Below are positions 1-10,026 of a stretch of DNA of 64,000 nt, piece after piece. The notes under the pieces are model-generated. The model was not told the origin of the DNA. It worked only from the letters and a program-made list of their open reading frames with translations, and did not search any database. A program made the position numbers and the translations under genes. Position 1 is the stretch's first letter. Each line of letters starts with the position of its first letter. The DNA comes from Echinarachnius parma. Lineage: Eukaryota > Echinodermata > Echinoidea > Clypeasteroida > Echinarachniidae. The stretch lies in the NCBI GenBank assembly GCA_037951105.1, contig JBAMJV010001854.1, positions 115,517 through 179,516 on the forward strand. Reading direction: 5' to 3'.

Positions 1-113
1 CTTATTTTGTATGGGAATTTGGGAGCAATTTGTCTTACGTTCTTCATAAGAAGAGCCACATCATTAAATTCAATGACTATGATTATATTTATTTGAACAA
101 AAGCATTATCCAC

Positions 114-216
114 CTGTATTTCACTGCTGTTCGCCCGCCCACCAGCTTCTATTTCCATCCACTGATCAAGTCCTTTATACTCGATCACGTGACCACAATC
201 CTCAAGCTGTACGAAT
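114..216 (-). CDS. ZNFX1: ZNFX1 gene 1, coding exon 3
   Basis: A 103-bp exon after acceptor GTTGACAG, ending ATACAG|GTGG. It completes the Arg codon left open by exon 2 and encodes RFVQLEDCGHVIEYKGL and then DQWM, matching the human ZNFX1 stretch RFVQLEDCSHIFEVQALD. The paralogous exon is at 30084-30186. The following exon lies beyond the left edge. Confidence 0.9.
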
Positions 217-3200
217 CTGTCAACAAAAACAACAACACAAAAAACTTGGAGATTATTTTGTTTAAAGGGATCTAGTAACTTTGTTGACATGTGCAAAAAG
301 TGATGAATGGTTGATGCAATGTATATTGTTGTTATCTCATATGTCCACAGGGTACTGTGTGAAAATTTCAAGTCAAATGGACATTGCATGCAGGGCCAAG
401 TAATGAGCGAAAATGCAAAGTGATAGTCACTAACTCACTGCACTCACTTTGAACACGGTAAGAAAAACTCAGGGGGAGTTTTTCTTATCTCAATACTTCG
501 ATCGTACATATCTTTGTAACGAAAGGGAAATTTGAAAAACCGAAACCTGTCCCATGATTTTATTGGTAATACGAATACAACAAGGTATGAGGGAACCGCT
601 AAAATTAAAATTTTATTTTGAGGATTTGGACAATGTTACTAAGTCCCTTTAAAGCCCAAGTATACAATATTTATCTTATTAACACGATTAACATTAATAT
701 CATCAACATTGACAACATGTGATAAAACATTTGTATGTATGTACATTATATGTGATCATGATAAAAACCAAAAAAGGGGCAATCATGATTTTTTAAAAAT
801 ATAAAAAAACCCTCGTATTTATTAAATCTCAAAAATATTATGCGAAATACATGTAGTACGCTTTTCTTTTGTAAACATTCCGATGACTTTCATCCATGGA
901 AACTACACGGTGTGCTAACATTCCATTAGTTTTAATGAAATTGTATATCAATTGGTGCTTAAAAACACATTTTGTTTTCAAATGTGTATTTTTTTACTAA
1001 TTGGCCAGCTATAGCAAGGTTAAAATGTTGTTCTCACCTTGCATTCGGTTCATCCTCATCACCAAAGAAGATTTCAGTAACCTCGTCTTGGTTGCATACC
1101 CTGCATTTATCAGGACACGGCTCTCCGCACAGACCAATGCATGGGTGTCCACATCGTAGTCTGGACGGGCAAGGGGTATTACACGGTCTCCGGACGCAGG
1201 GATCCGCACACCTCGTCCTGCACTGCATGTGTCTGCATCTCCAGGTACATTCTTCTGCACAAGGCACGCACGGCTCCCCACACGTTTTCTGGCATTTGCT
1301 ATGCTGGCACCTGTTTCCACATTTCTCCTTACACGGTGGACACCCTGCAGCGCAGCTTGTTTTACAAGGATGTCCACAAACGAGAGTGCGGCCACACTTC
1401 TCGCGACAGAGCACATGTAGACGTCCACGCCGACAAGAGCCACATGTCCCCTGACAGCGATGCTCACATGACAGACCGGTGTTGCAGGGTTTGGTGCATG
1501 ATTCAGGTCCAGCGGAGCACTTCATCTTCACGATGTGGCCACATGGCAAATCACGTCTGGTGACTTCCTGTTCACATGTGACGTTGCAAGGTTCACCACA
1601 CTTTCCTTTGCATGGATGGCGACATGCAAGTAACAATCCACAAGGTGATGCGCATTGGACATCCGACTCGTTTTGATAGCAACTTGCCATCTGTCTGTGG
1701 CCACATCGAAGCTTCTTCTCAACCTGTTTCATACATTTCTTGTCGCATTGGGCGTAACAGCGCTGTCTGCAGAGATGGCCTTTGGCACAAATTACTTTCG
1801 AGCACGATTGCTGACATTTGTATATCTCGTGCGCCTGGTCAGTTGGATGGCACGGCATTCTGCAAACGTGACCACACGTCAGACGAGCCTCACATGGCAA
1901 TGTGCAGCCACCTTCAGGAACCTTCGCAAAATCCTTCTCATTGGAAACCTCGGTTACAGTATCAGGATGATTTGAACACTGCAATCCCACACTCTCCCCA
2001 ATGGTCCTCCTTGCTTCTAAGTGCCTGACGATATCCCTCCAGAGACTGGGTTTCCCTGGATTTTGCTCCCTGAGCAGCGTGAAGTTTCCGATGCAGTAGA
2101 GACCCTTTTTGGCTCGCGACAGTGCCACACATATTCGGTTGTCAATCTTCAGGAAACCGGCGCTTCCTTCTTTGTTGCTTCTGACAAGGGACAACAGGAT
2201 GATATCATTTTCCTCACCTTGAAAGTTGTCCACTGTAGCCACACGGACGCCCTGGAACTCGTTGCGTTTCATTCTATGTTTGAAGGCAAAGAGCTGACCA
2301 GCGTAGGTAGTAAGGATAGTTATCTGCTCTGGGAGGTATCCCTGCTGCAGAAAGTATCGGCACAGAGATACTAGGAACTTGGCCTCGTGAACATTGGAGT
2401 GGCTTTTCATTTCGTCAACCGAATCCTCATACATTTCGTGATGAATGAAGAAGACGTTGTTTCTGATGCCCCGGATATCTTCGTACTGCATCACAGAGTC
2501 ATGATCCTTCAGGTTGGGGTAGAGCTTGTCCATTTTCATGATCTTTGATATCTCGGGTCTCATTCTGTGCTGTAGAACAAGGCGCTGGCATGGCACGTCG
2601 TTGTTGATCATACGTTCAAACAGGGAGAGATCGAGGTTGAACTTTGTAGCAAGCTTGAAGACGGTGGGGTTTGGCTTTAGTTGCTGGTGGTCACCGATCA
2701 GAATGAGATGTTGGCAGGATTCGGTTAATGCTGTGACTATGTGAGCTTCGAGTACTTCTGCGGCCTCCTCGACGACCACAATGCGAGGCTGGATTTGTTG
2801 CAAAAGCATGTGAAACTTTGCAGCCCCAGTAGTTGTCATTCCAATCACCGTCGCATGACGCAGGATTTCAAAGTCCTCCTGACTTCGGACTTCACGTAGC
2901 TCTTGGCACACATCCGAAAACCTGTTTTGCATTGCAACCAGTCGGCGATTGGCTTCCTCGCGATATTTGTGGACCCAGTAGCGATACAATTTCCAACGAT
3001 CCTGCTGATGTTGGATATTCCACACACCTCTGACGTGCTCAGCTTCTTCCTCAGTCATTCTGTCCGTGCTCCTAAGGTTTCTTTCAAGATCCCTTTTCCG
3101 GTTGCGCATGTGTTGGCGGGGCTGTTGCCATCCTCCATGGTGTTGGTTGATGTTTTCGATTTCCTCCAGTCGAAACGCAATATCTCCATCTTGGTCTGCT

Positions 3201-6200
3201 TCAGCAGCTTCGTAAATGACACGGTTGCGAGGGTCGTCGATATCAAGCATTCGCATTTCCTCAAGAAGACCTGCTTCTTCCAAGATATCAAGCCGATCTT
3301 CTTCTTCTGCAGAATCGCTTTCATTTTCTGGACGATTTTCAGCTTCATATGCTTCTCCAGCAAAACCCATCTGCACGTCACCTAGAAGCCAGCTGACAAG
3401 AACAGATTCTCCTCTGCGGATTGATTGGGATTCTCCAGCTAGACTAAAAAACTGCCGGTGAGACATGTGTTCTCTCAGTGCATTCTCATGCAGAAGCCCC
3501 CTTTTCGTCTTGTTGATTTTTTCCTGCGCGGCTCTAACTTCTCTAGCCATGCTTTCAATCTCCCCACGTACTTCACCAATCCTGCGTCTGATGTGTCTGG
3601 GAGTTTCCTCGCGCACTCTTGAGCTTCTTAGTGTGTTCAGATTGAATCTCTTCAGAGCCTCGCTTGAGCTTCGTCCACCAACTCGTACTATTCCTTCACC
3701 ACCACTGTATTCAGCAACACCTTCCAGAAACTGGTCAAGAGCATGGTTGGTGTAGCAGACGAGGAGAATTGGTTTATTTGAGCGTCTCCGCTGGCCATCT
3801 ACTGCGATTTCTTCAGCTTCCCTCCATACCGCTTTGTTCTCGAGAAGTGTATAGACAACCTTCAATCCGATATGTGTCTTGCCGGTTCCAGGAGGTCCCT
3901 GGATCACAGATATCTCTTGGGTCAAGGCTGCCTGGACAGCCTTAAGCTGAGACTCATCGAGACCGGTGTTGCTAACACGCATCCACTCACGTTGGTCAAG
4001 TATTCTCACAGACCGCAGACGTGCTTTTAGCAACTCCGAGTGTGGAACTTCGGAGGAAACAAGAGGCGACAAGTCGTACTCGATAGCCGCCATGTTGTTT
4101 CTCATGTATACAGGTGGTTTGATGGTTGGCGATGCACGTACTAGGTAATCAGTCAGTGGCATGTTTTCATCAGTTACCCGTTGCAGACCCTTAAGTACGT
4201 GTCTGTAAGCCTCAAAATACGCAGAAGACTCTGCCATCGTGAAAGACTTGTCGGAGAAAATCTCTGCAACTTCATCATCTTGCTCTAGCTTGATTTCAAT
4301 GAGACCCTTCTTCAGCTCTTCTGGTTTCCGATTGGCAACTGTCCCGAAGATGATATTTTTGAAGTCATCGGGGGATAGGATCACGAGGGACCCGAAGATA
4401 AGGCGCTTCGAAGCTTCCCATCGAACTTCTTTCAGCTTACTCACATCAAAGTGGATTCGGAAAGTGACGCCGCTTTGGGAGTAGAGGGGTTCGTCTAATG
4501 TGACGTCATGGTAGAGACGAATATCCTGTAAACGTTTCTTGTGATTTCCAGGTCGTGAAATCATCGTCTTGTATTCACTGATGCCTTCTCGCAGTGGACG
4601 GACAAAGTCCTCACGAAGAAGCCGAAACTGCACATCGAGATAGTGATTAACATTGTCGTATTTTCCCTTGCGAATGTGTTTGCGTAGATACGTAGGATCG
4701 GACGATTCTGTTAGTTCATCAGCAGTGGGGAACACACTCAGCTCTCTGAAGTTGTTTGGTGGTGGTTCAGTTGTTTCCTCTGGGTCATGTTTCATTCGCC
4801 TTTCTCTTTCCTGTTCCATCTTGGCATGGTACTGCATCAGGGTCTTCACATCATCCTTGATAGAATCGTCTATGACGATATCCTTCAACTCTGCACAACT
4901 CACCACCTTCCCGAGAAGAGTGGTAACTACGGCAACGTCCTCTGCGTGAGAAGGAAATCGTTGCTGTATCTCGGAGAGGACTCGGGCGATGTCTCTTACG
5001 GATCTAGGTAGAGTTGTGATGCGGTCTCTTTTACTCGGCGTCCTCATTTTGATAAGGTGCAGTGAGAGGTGTCTCGTGAGGAACTTCGAACTGACTACCA
5101 GGTGGAGCAGCATCTGTAAAGTTTGAGCTGACGTCCGAGCTTGGCAGACATGATGCAGAACTTGAAACAACAACAACATCAAGTCATATCGCACTTCTTC
5201 CGCTTTAGCCAGTAATTTTTCAAGTCCCTTTTTAAGTGAGCTAAGTTCCACGACAGCTTCATCTGGATCGCTCTCAAGAAGTTTCTCTAAAGCCTTATAC
5301 CCCAATGGCCATACTTTCCTTTGACCTCTCTCTCCAGAGCCTTGTGGCCCGTGATTACGATTTCTGTAAGTGAAGGGATTGTTACAGTGGTAATGTTAAA
5401 AGTCATAAACTGCGAATAATTATCGAATTTGTAAACAAACTGTGATGTGTTCCCCCGTTCTTCTTCTTCTTCTTCCTTCTTCTTCTTCTTCTTCTTCTTC
5501 TTCTTCTTCTTCTTCTTCTTCTTCTTCTTCTTCTTCTTCTTCTTCTTCTTCTTCTTCTTCTTCTTCTTCTTCTTCTTCTTCTTCTTCTTCTTCTTCTTCT
5601 TCTTCTTCTTCTTCTTCTTCTTCTTCTTCTTCTTCTTCTTCTTCTTCTTCTTCTTCTTCTTCTTCTTCTTCTTCTTCTTCTTCTTCTTCTATATACTTTG
5701 TTTCGTACGAATACTTTTTCAGATCCTGTTATTATTTGGCAGCATCGGTTAAAAAGCAGAATTTTGTATGAATTTCATTATTATCATTTGTGCCACAATA
5801 TTGATGCTTTCCTTAAAACGTGGTCACACAATAATACTCTGTTCCTTTTCGATGATTGCTCATTAATTTGGTTGTTTTAGATTTGCATCTACCTTATGTA
5901 GGTGTGTTTGTTATCATGATGTATTGATTGTACATTGTTTACTTTAATAACAATGTTTATCCTTGTATAACCATTGTAACATTATTGTTGTATTATGTAC
6001 TATTCTTTTATTGTAAACCTCTGACTTTGATTTATAGTTGGTAAATAAAGATATCCTTTTGACGAAAAAAAAGTCTTCTTCTTCTTCTTCTTCTTCTTCT
6101 TCTTCTTCTTCTTCTTCTTCTTCTTCTTCTTCTTCTTCTTCGTCATCTTAATAACGGTAATCATTTATCCGTTTTATATTGTAGTTAAGAATTTCAATAT

Positions 6201-6825
6201 AATCAACTTCCGATAATATTTATACATTTGTATGATAAATGTTGCGGAAAATGTAGACAAAAACAAATCAAATCATTATTACTCTTCGTCTAATTTTTGT
6301 TGTTTCCTCATCATGTTCATCAATTTTACATTATAAATTTAATTTCTTGCGGCTTTTTCAGGTTCTCAACGCTGTACTACATAAATATGCCAAAATGTCT
6401 CGTTTTCCCGATTACTTAGTCTGTGTGCCTAGATCTTTTACTATTTCATAAGTTGTTTTTCTCTCCGACAAGTAAAGCAAAATGAAGAAAATATGAACAA
6501 CTTACTCATTGTCTGCTTCGTCCCCAGCTTGGTCGTTGTTATAGTAACCTCCCCCTCTCCCGTCTCTTCCCCATCCTCCACGTCCTCCTCCCCTTCCCCA
6601 CTCGCCTCCTCCTCTTCCCCTCTCGCCTCCTCCTCTTCCTCTCTCTCCGCCTCCTCCTCTATATCCTCCAATACCCCCTCCTCTATCTCCTCGTCCTCCT
6701 CCTCCTCCTCCTCCTCGGTTCATCTGCCCTCCATCGCGTCCACGTCCCCCTCCTCCATCATGGTTTCCGCCTCTACCCCATCGTCCTCTGTACCCTCCTC
6801 GGTCTCTCGGTCGCAAGTCATCCAT
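114..6825 (-). CDS. ZNFX1: ZNFX1-like NFX1-type zinc-finger helicase, gene 1 (C-terminal exon lies left of the window)
   Basis: Three coding exons on the minus strand, 6825-6506, 5363-1038 and 216-114, join in frame and give the first 1,583 residues. The family is a UPF1-like SF1 RNA helicase. In mammals ZNFX1 is an interferon-induced double-stranded RNA sensor acting with MAVS at mitochondria; in C. elegans ZNFX-1 sits in Z granules and maintains inherited small-RNA silencing. Visible parts are an N-terminal Gly/Arg-rich tail (residues 1-106), a conserved N-terminal region, the helicase core with Walker A GPPGTGKT at about 596-603, VVVEEAAEV near 970 and QHRMRPEI near 1038, then a Cys/His NFX1-finger array and the start of the C-terminal region (RFVQLEDCGHVIEY). 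The missing last exon should carry the RZ finger, as in gene 2. No stop or frameshift is seen, so the gene looks functional. Family assignment is near certain; the one-to-one role is inferred. Confidence 0.95.
217..1037 (-). other. Intron 2 of ZNFX1 gene 1
   Basis: An 821-bp intron with GT-AG ends. It is more than twice the length of the gene 2 intron (359 bp), mostly because of the TTAA-flanked MITE at 262-652. The remainder aligns with 30187-30545. Confidence 0.85.
262..652. mobile_element. TTAA-flanked MITE, family 2 (AGGGATCTAGTAAC ends)
   Basis: Bounded by TTAA at 262-265 and 649-652, with inverted ends AGGGATCTAGTAACTTTGT on the left and ACAATGTTACTAAGTCCCT on the right. The equivalent intron of gene 2 has a single TTAA at about 30230-30233 and no element, so it inserted in unit 1 only. 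TTAA duplication is the signature of piggyBac and Kolobok transposases; the purine start is more Kolobok-like. No coding capacity. Confidence 0.75.
1038..5363 (-). CDS. ZNFX1: ZNFX1 gene 1, coding exon 2 (helicase core and NFX1 fingers)
   Basis: A 4,326-bp exon bounded by an acceptor (CTTCACTTACAG) and a donor (GCAAG|GTGAGA). Its first base completes the Glu codon split with exon 1. It encodes the ZNFX1 N-terminal region, all helicase motifs (GPPGTGKT, VEEAAEV, GDHQQLKPNP, QHRMRPEI, FQGEENDIILLSLVRSN, CVALSRAKKG) and the NFX1 zinc-finger array. It is three codons longer than the gene 2 exon because of small in-frame differences (MAAIEY against MAIEY, NINQHHGG against NQQDGG). In one finger the usual CGHPC reads CEHRC, with the metal ligands kept. 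Confidence 0.95.
5457..5690. repeat. Long (CTT)n microsatellite, GAA on the gene sense strand
   Basis: About 77 nearly perfect CTT triplets with an interruption near the left end. On the ZNFX1 coding strand this is (GAA)n inside intron 1. The paralogous intron has a shorter tract at 34934-35108. Confidence 0.97.
5691..6073 (+). mobile_element. Retroposed 3' fragment inside the CTT tract
   Basis: A non-repetitive 383-bp stretch separates two CTT tracts. It ends with an AATAAA signal (about 6045) followed by a run of eight A residues at 6065-6072 and then CTT again, as expected for a processed, 5'-truncated insertion with its duplicated target hidden in the microsatellite. It includes a 60-codon open frame (5698-5880) with no recognised domain. 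It is absent from the gene 2 intron. It may be the 3' end of a LINE or of an mRNA. Confidence 0.6.
6074..6141. repeat. (CTT)n microsatellite, second segment
   Basis: About 22 CTT triplets directly after the poly-A end of the inserted fragment; the right-hand part of the tract that was split by it. Confidence 0.95.
6506..6825 (-). CDS. ZNFX1: ZNFX1 gene 1, coding exon 1 (Gly/Arg-rich N-terminus)
   Basis: Starts MDDLRPRDRGGYRGRWG and continues with RGG/GGG repeats for 106 codons plus two bases, ending GA before a GTAAGT donor. Vertebrate ZNFX1 also has an Arg-rich disordered N-terminus before the conserved GYK.LE.LL block, which supports the start. RGG tails commonly bind RNA and drive condensation; that role is inferred. 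The exon is three codons longer than in gene 2. The opposite strand reads as long Ser/Pro-rich frames, which are shadows. Confidence 0.85.
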
Positions 6826-7401
6826 CTGTCAGTTTTTGGGCTGCAATTATGCAAAATAATGATGATAATCTTAGTTATAATGATTATATTGATAATATGA
6901 TAATACTACTACTACTAATAATAATGATAATAATAACAATAATAATGATAATAATAACAATAATACAAATAATAACTATATACTATGTTGGTGCACTGCA
7001 TTAGGAACTGTCGGTAAAAGACTGGTAGGGCCCTTGAAAACTTGAACAAACATAAAACACAGACACTACACAGTTGCCCTTATTCAGAATACGTCGTTGC
7101 TAGGAACTGCACATATTATACTACGCAAAATTCTTGAAATCTACTATTGCCATAGTACCGTAAATGCATAAACCTACAGGTCGTTGCATGATACATCAAC
7201 TTTTAAAACGAGCTTTGAACAAGAGGATACTACTATTACTACCACTAATAATAATAATATCAATAATGATATAATACAAACAATAATGATAACAATTATC
7301 AGTCTAGTAGGAAAATTGGTAACTAACGTACATAATGCGGAACAAAATACCTGCTAATTTTGTCTACAATCCAATTTTTCATACATTTAAAGATCAACAA
7401 G
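6826..7401. other. 5' flank of ZNFX1 gene 1, AAT-rich
   Basis: Sequence upstream of the ZNFX1 start, rich in AAT and ATG microsatellite. ATTGCAG lies about 16 bases before the ATG in both genes and could be the acceptor of a non-coding 5' exon. No clear promoter is visible. It aligns with 35836-36030 plus 36850-37280 of unit 2. Confidence 0.6.
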
Positions 7402-9125
7402 TTCTTAAATCATTTCTTCCAAATAGTAATAACGCAAGGTTGAATACTCCAATCACTGACGATTCTTACATTCAAGTATGTACATTCAGTGATCATTTTG
7501 CAAGTGTTGCGAGTAAATTGTTGAATGATCAGAATGATACAAATAGACCTTCCTATGTGTGTAGGTCAGTACCATGTGATGATATACTACATTTTAATGT
7601 TGTATCTGAGGCTGATGTAATGATTGAAATACGGAAATTAAAGAATAAAAAGTCAGTTGGAGTTGATGGGATATGTATACTCATTCTCAAAACTTGTGCT
7701 GATATTTTGCTGAAATCTATAACGCATTTGATAAATAAATCAATCGTGCATGGCAAAGTACCTAGAGCATGGAAAATTGCAAAGGTGATACCAATTCATA
7801 AAAAGGGTGACAAATCGAATCCGGATAACTACAGACCAATTTTGTTACTGCCATGCATTACAAAAGTTCTCGAACGAGTTATACAATTACAATTGTTACA
7901 TCACCTTCAGACATATAATATTCTTGTACCTGTGCAGTCTGGATTTCGAGCAAAGCATTCTACTGTAAATGCTTTGGTTAAAGTAACCGATGAATGGTTA
8001 ATGGCAATGGACAAAGGTGTGTATACGGGAACAATTTTTGTAGATTTGCGTAAAGCTTTTGATATGGTTGATCACGCATTGCTCCTTAAGAAATTATCGA
8101 GTATTGGTGTAACAGGCACAGCCTTAAATTGGTTCGAGAGTTACTTATCTGAGAGAAGAATAGTAACTGTAGTAAATAATGCTACCTCTAATGAAAGAAG
8201 TTTATCTCATGGTGTGCCACAGGGCTCAATTTTAGGTCCTTTATTGTTTATCATATTCATTAATGATCTACCTGATATATTCAAGCGATCTTCAGTTCAC
8301 CTATATGCTGACGATACTGTTATATATTTCTCCCATGGAGATGCTAAAGAGGTTCAGTCTGTTCTTAATAGTGAAATGCTAAAGTTAGATGATTGGATGC
8401 GTACAAATAATTTGTTTATAAATTACACTAAAACTGTTTGTATGCTTTTTGGAACAAGATATATGTTATCAAAGTGTAATAAAATTGATTTAAAAATTAG
8501 AGATATATGCATTGAACAAGTTAAAAGCACAAAATATCTTGGAATTCACATCGATAGAGAGTTGAAGTGGGATATGCATATTGAAAATATGTGTCAGAAA
8601 ATTGGTAGACTTGTAAGCTTTCTTGGTAGATTACGTTATACTATTAATGAATCTAACCTGAATATCATTTATAAATCTGTTATACTTCCTCATTTTGATT
8701 ATGGAGACTTGGTTTGGCAATCTGCTTCAAAATCTTCTCTTTTGTTATTGCAAAAATTACAAAATAGAGCGGGTCGAATCATAATGAGAATTAATCCGTA
8801 TTCTCATATATCTACACAACATGTTCATGATACTCTGGTATGGGATTTTCTCGACAAACGTTATAAGAAACACTTGTACATAATGATGTATAAAGTGTTA
8901 CAAAATTCAACTCCTAGTTATATGCTCGATAATATTTCATTGAGAAGTACCAATTATGAATTACGTTCGAGTCAAGTTATGAATTTGCCTAAGCCTAGGT
9001 CAAACTGTTGTAAAAGAACGTTCTTCTACAGAGGAATTTCAGTGTTTAACCAATTACCAATTGCAATTCGTAATGCTACGAGCTTGAGATCATTTCAAAC
9101 ATTTTTAGATGAATATATTCCATAA
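7335..9125 (+). CDS. LINE reverse transcriptase (endonuclease missing)
   Basis: A 596-codon open frame. Residues about 94-350 hold the RT core: KNKKSVGVDGI, VDLRKAFD (about 236), HGVPQGSILGPLLF (about 290) and YADD (324-327, where many relatives have FADD). KYLGIHID and the C-terminal PHFDYGDLVWQ region are typical of Jockey/CR1-clade LINEs. The first 22 codons (7335-7400) are not LINE sequence; they come from flanking DNA also present in unit 2 at 37201-37257, so the ATG is a chance gain. No stop interrupts the RT, which argues for a young insertion. It is probably not expressed as a functional protein. Confidence 0.85.
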   Translation: MRNKIPANFVYNPIFHTFKDQQVLKSFLPNSNNARLNTPITDDSYIQVCTFSDHFASVASKLLNDQNDTNRPSYVCRSVPCDDILHFNVVSEADVMIEIRKLKNKKSVGVDGICILILKTCADILLKSITHLINKSIVHGKVPRAWKIAKVIPIHKKGDKSNPDNYRPILLLPCITKVLERVIQLQLLHHLQTYNILVPVQSGFRAKHSTVNALVKVTDEWLMAMDKGVYTGTIFVDLRKAFDMVDHALLLKKLSSIGVTGTALNWFESYLSERRIVTVVNNATSNERSLSHGVPQGSILGPLLFIIFINDLPDIFKRSSVHLYADDTVIYFSHGDAKEVQSVLNSEMLKLDDWMRTNNLFINYTKTVCMLFGTRYMLSKCNKIDLKIRDICIEQVKSTKYLGIHIDRELKWDMHIENMCQKIGRLVSFLGRLRYTINESNLNIIYKSVILPHFDYGDLVWQSASKSSLLLLQKLQNRAGRIIMRINPYSHISTQHVHDTLVWDFLDKRYKKHLYIMMYKVLQNSTPSYMLDNISLRSTNYELRSSQVMNLPKPRSNCCKRTFFYRGISVFNQLPIAIRNATSLRSFQTFLDEYIP

Positions 9126-9488
9126 AGTTGTAAATATTTGCAGTTCCCTGTTTTACTCTTTTCTCTCTCTTTCCTTAACTCTTATGGAATTGTTCAAATG
9201 GCGTTGGAATTATTTGTTCTCAATTGGAAGTGTTTATATAATATTTGTCACCAATTTTAATTTAGTGTACATGATATGGAATAATTTATGAAATTATAAT
9301 TTCTATATGTTGCAATCATTCTATATAGACGTTTAATTGTATATACTGTATCTAATTGTGGGACCCCAAGGAAGAACAGCGGTTTTTTTTTTTTTATTCT
9401 GCTGAATTGGGTCATCCCCCGTTGCACTTCATTGCTGTATTTATTGTTGTGATTTCGGAGATAAACAAACAAACAAACAAACAAACAA
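7402..9488 (+). mobile_element. 5'-truncated non-LTR retrotransposon (Jockey/CR1-like LINE)
   Basis: This block interrupts sequence that is nearly continuous in unit 2 around 37290-37300 (GATCAACAAG then TCAAGTCAT). It carries a reverse transcriptase frame, a short 3' UTR and an (AAAC)n-type tail at 9464-9486. The apurinic endonuclease expected upstream in this clade is absent, so it is a 5'-truncated copy unable to move by itself. A short CAAG match flanks it, consistent with a small target duplication or microhomology. Unit 1 only. Confidence 0.85.
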
Positions 9489-9516
9489 GTCAAGTCATAT
9501 CATATATCAGGAACAC

Positions 9517-10026
9517 TTAAAGGGAGCGTCCGCTCGCAATCCGTGTACGCTCAATGTCATTCGCTTGCCCCTATTGTAGCCGAACACATGACGGCAATCT
9601 TGGATCTGCTAACAAAACTGCAGTCGAGGGTGGGGTGGTTTGCTAGTGGGGTTGTTGAGTTCGTTTTGGTTCGGTTGAATGCGTGCTGCATAGGGGTATA
9701 GTTACACACAATAGACCGCTTCTGTAATGTATGCAAATATTATGCGTATGACGTCAGACTCCCCGTTGGCAAGCTTAACAATGTCCGGCAAGCTCTGGCA
9801 AACTTAGCTTGCCGGACCTAGTTACTATTGTTAAGCTTGCCAACGGAGAGTCTTATGTCATACACATATTATTTGCATACATTACAGAAGCGGTCTATTC
9901 ATGCTGCATCACCGCATTTGCGCTGTCGTTTACCGAAGATCTACGGAGAATTCCGAATATTATCCGAATATCCGAGTCGGGCCACGCTTCAATCCCCCAT
10001 GATTTGCGAGTTTACGGTCCCTTTAA
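9517..10026. mobile_element. TTAA-flanked MITE, family 3
   Basis: TTAA at 9517-9520 and 10023-10026 flanks ends AGGGAGCGTCCGC and GTTTACGGTCCCT (inverted, imperfect). Unit 2 has no element at the matching site (37321-37330, CACTTGAG). A second inverted-repeat element is nested inside it. Confidence 0.75.
9711..9898. mobile_element. Nested hairpin MITE carrying octamer motifs
   Basis: Long, nearly perfect inverted arms: ATAGACCGCTTCTGTAATGT at the left and its complement at the right. Each arm carries ATGCAAAT or its near match, then TGACGTCA-like and CGTTGGCAAGCTTAACAAT blocks. It lies inside the TTAA element at 9517-10026. Confidence 0.7.

Larger units (their letters stand above)
5364..6505 (-). 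other. Intron 1 of ZNFX1 gene 1
   Basis: A 1,142-bp phase-2 intron with GTAAGT donor and CTTACAG acceptor. It contains a very long CTT tract (GAA on the transcript sense strand) split in two by an inserted retroposed fragment. Confidence 0.85.

Noticed and set aside
972-2374. Several plus-strand frames opposite the NFX1 fingers (and at 30600-31882)
   Set aside because: Antisense shadows of the Cys/His-rich exon 2.
5442-5771. Poly-Ser and poly-Phe frames, and poly-Lys on the other strand
   Set aside because: Translations of the CTT microsatellite in the intron.
6493-6900. Ser/Pro-rich open frame on the plus strand (and the same at 35512-35874)
   Set aside because: It is the antisense shadow of the Gly/Arg-rich ZNFX1 exon 1 and has no independent support.
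7402-9488. LTR retroelement or retrovirus-like origin for the RT
   Set aside because: No flanking LTRs, protease, integrase or RNase H; the motif set and simple-repeat tail are those of a non-LTR LINE.
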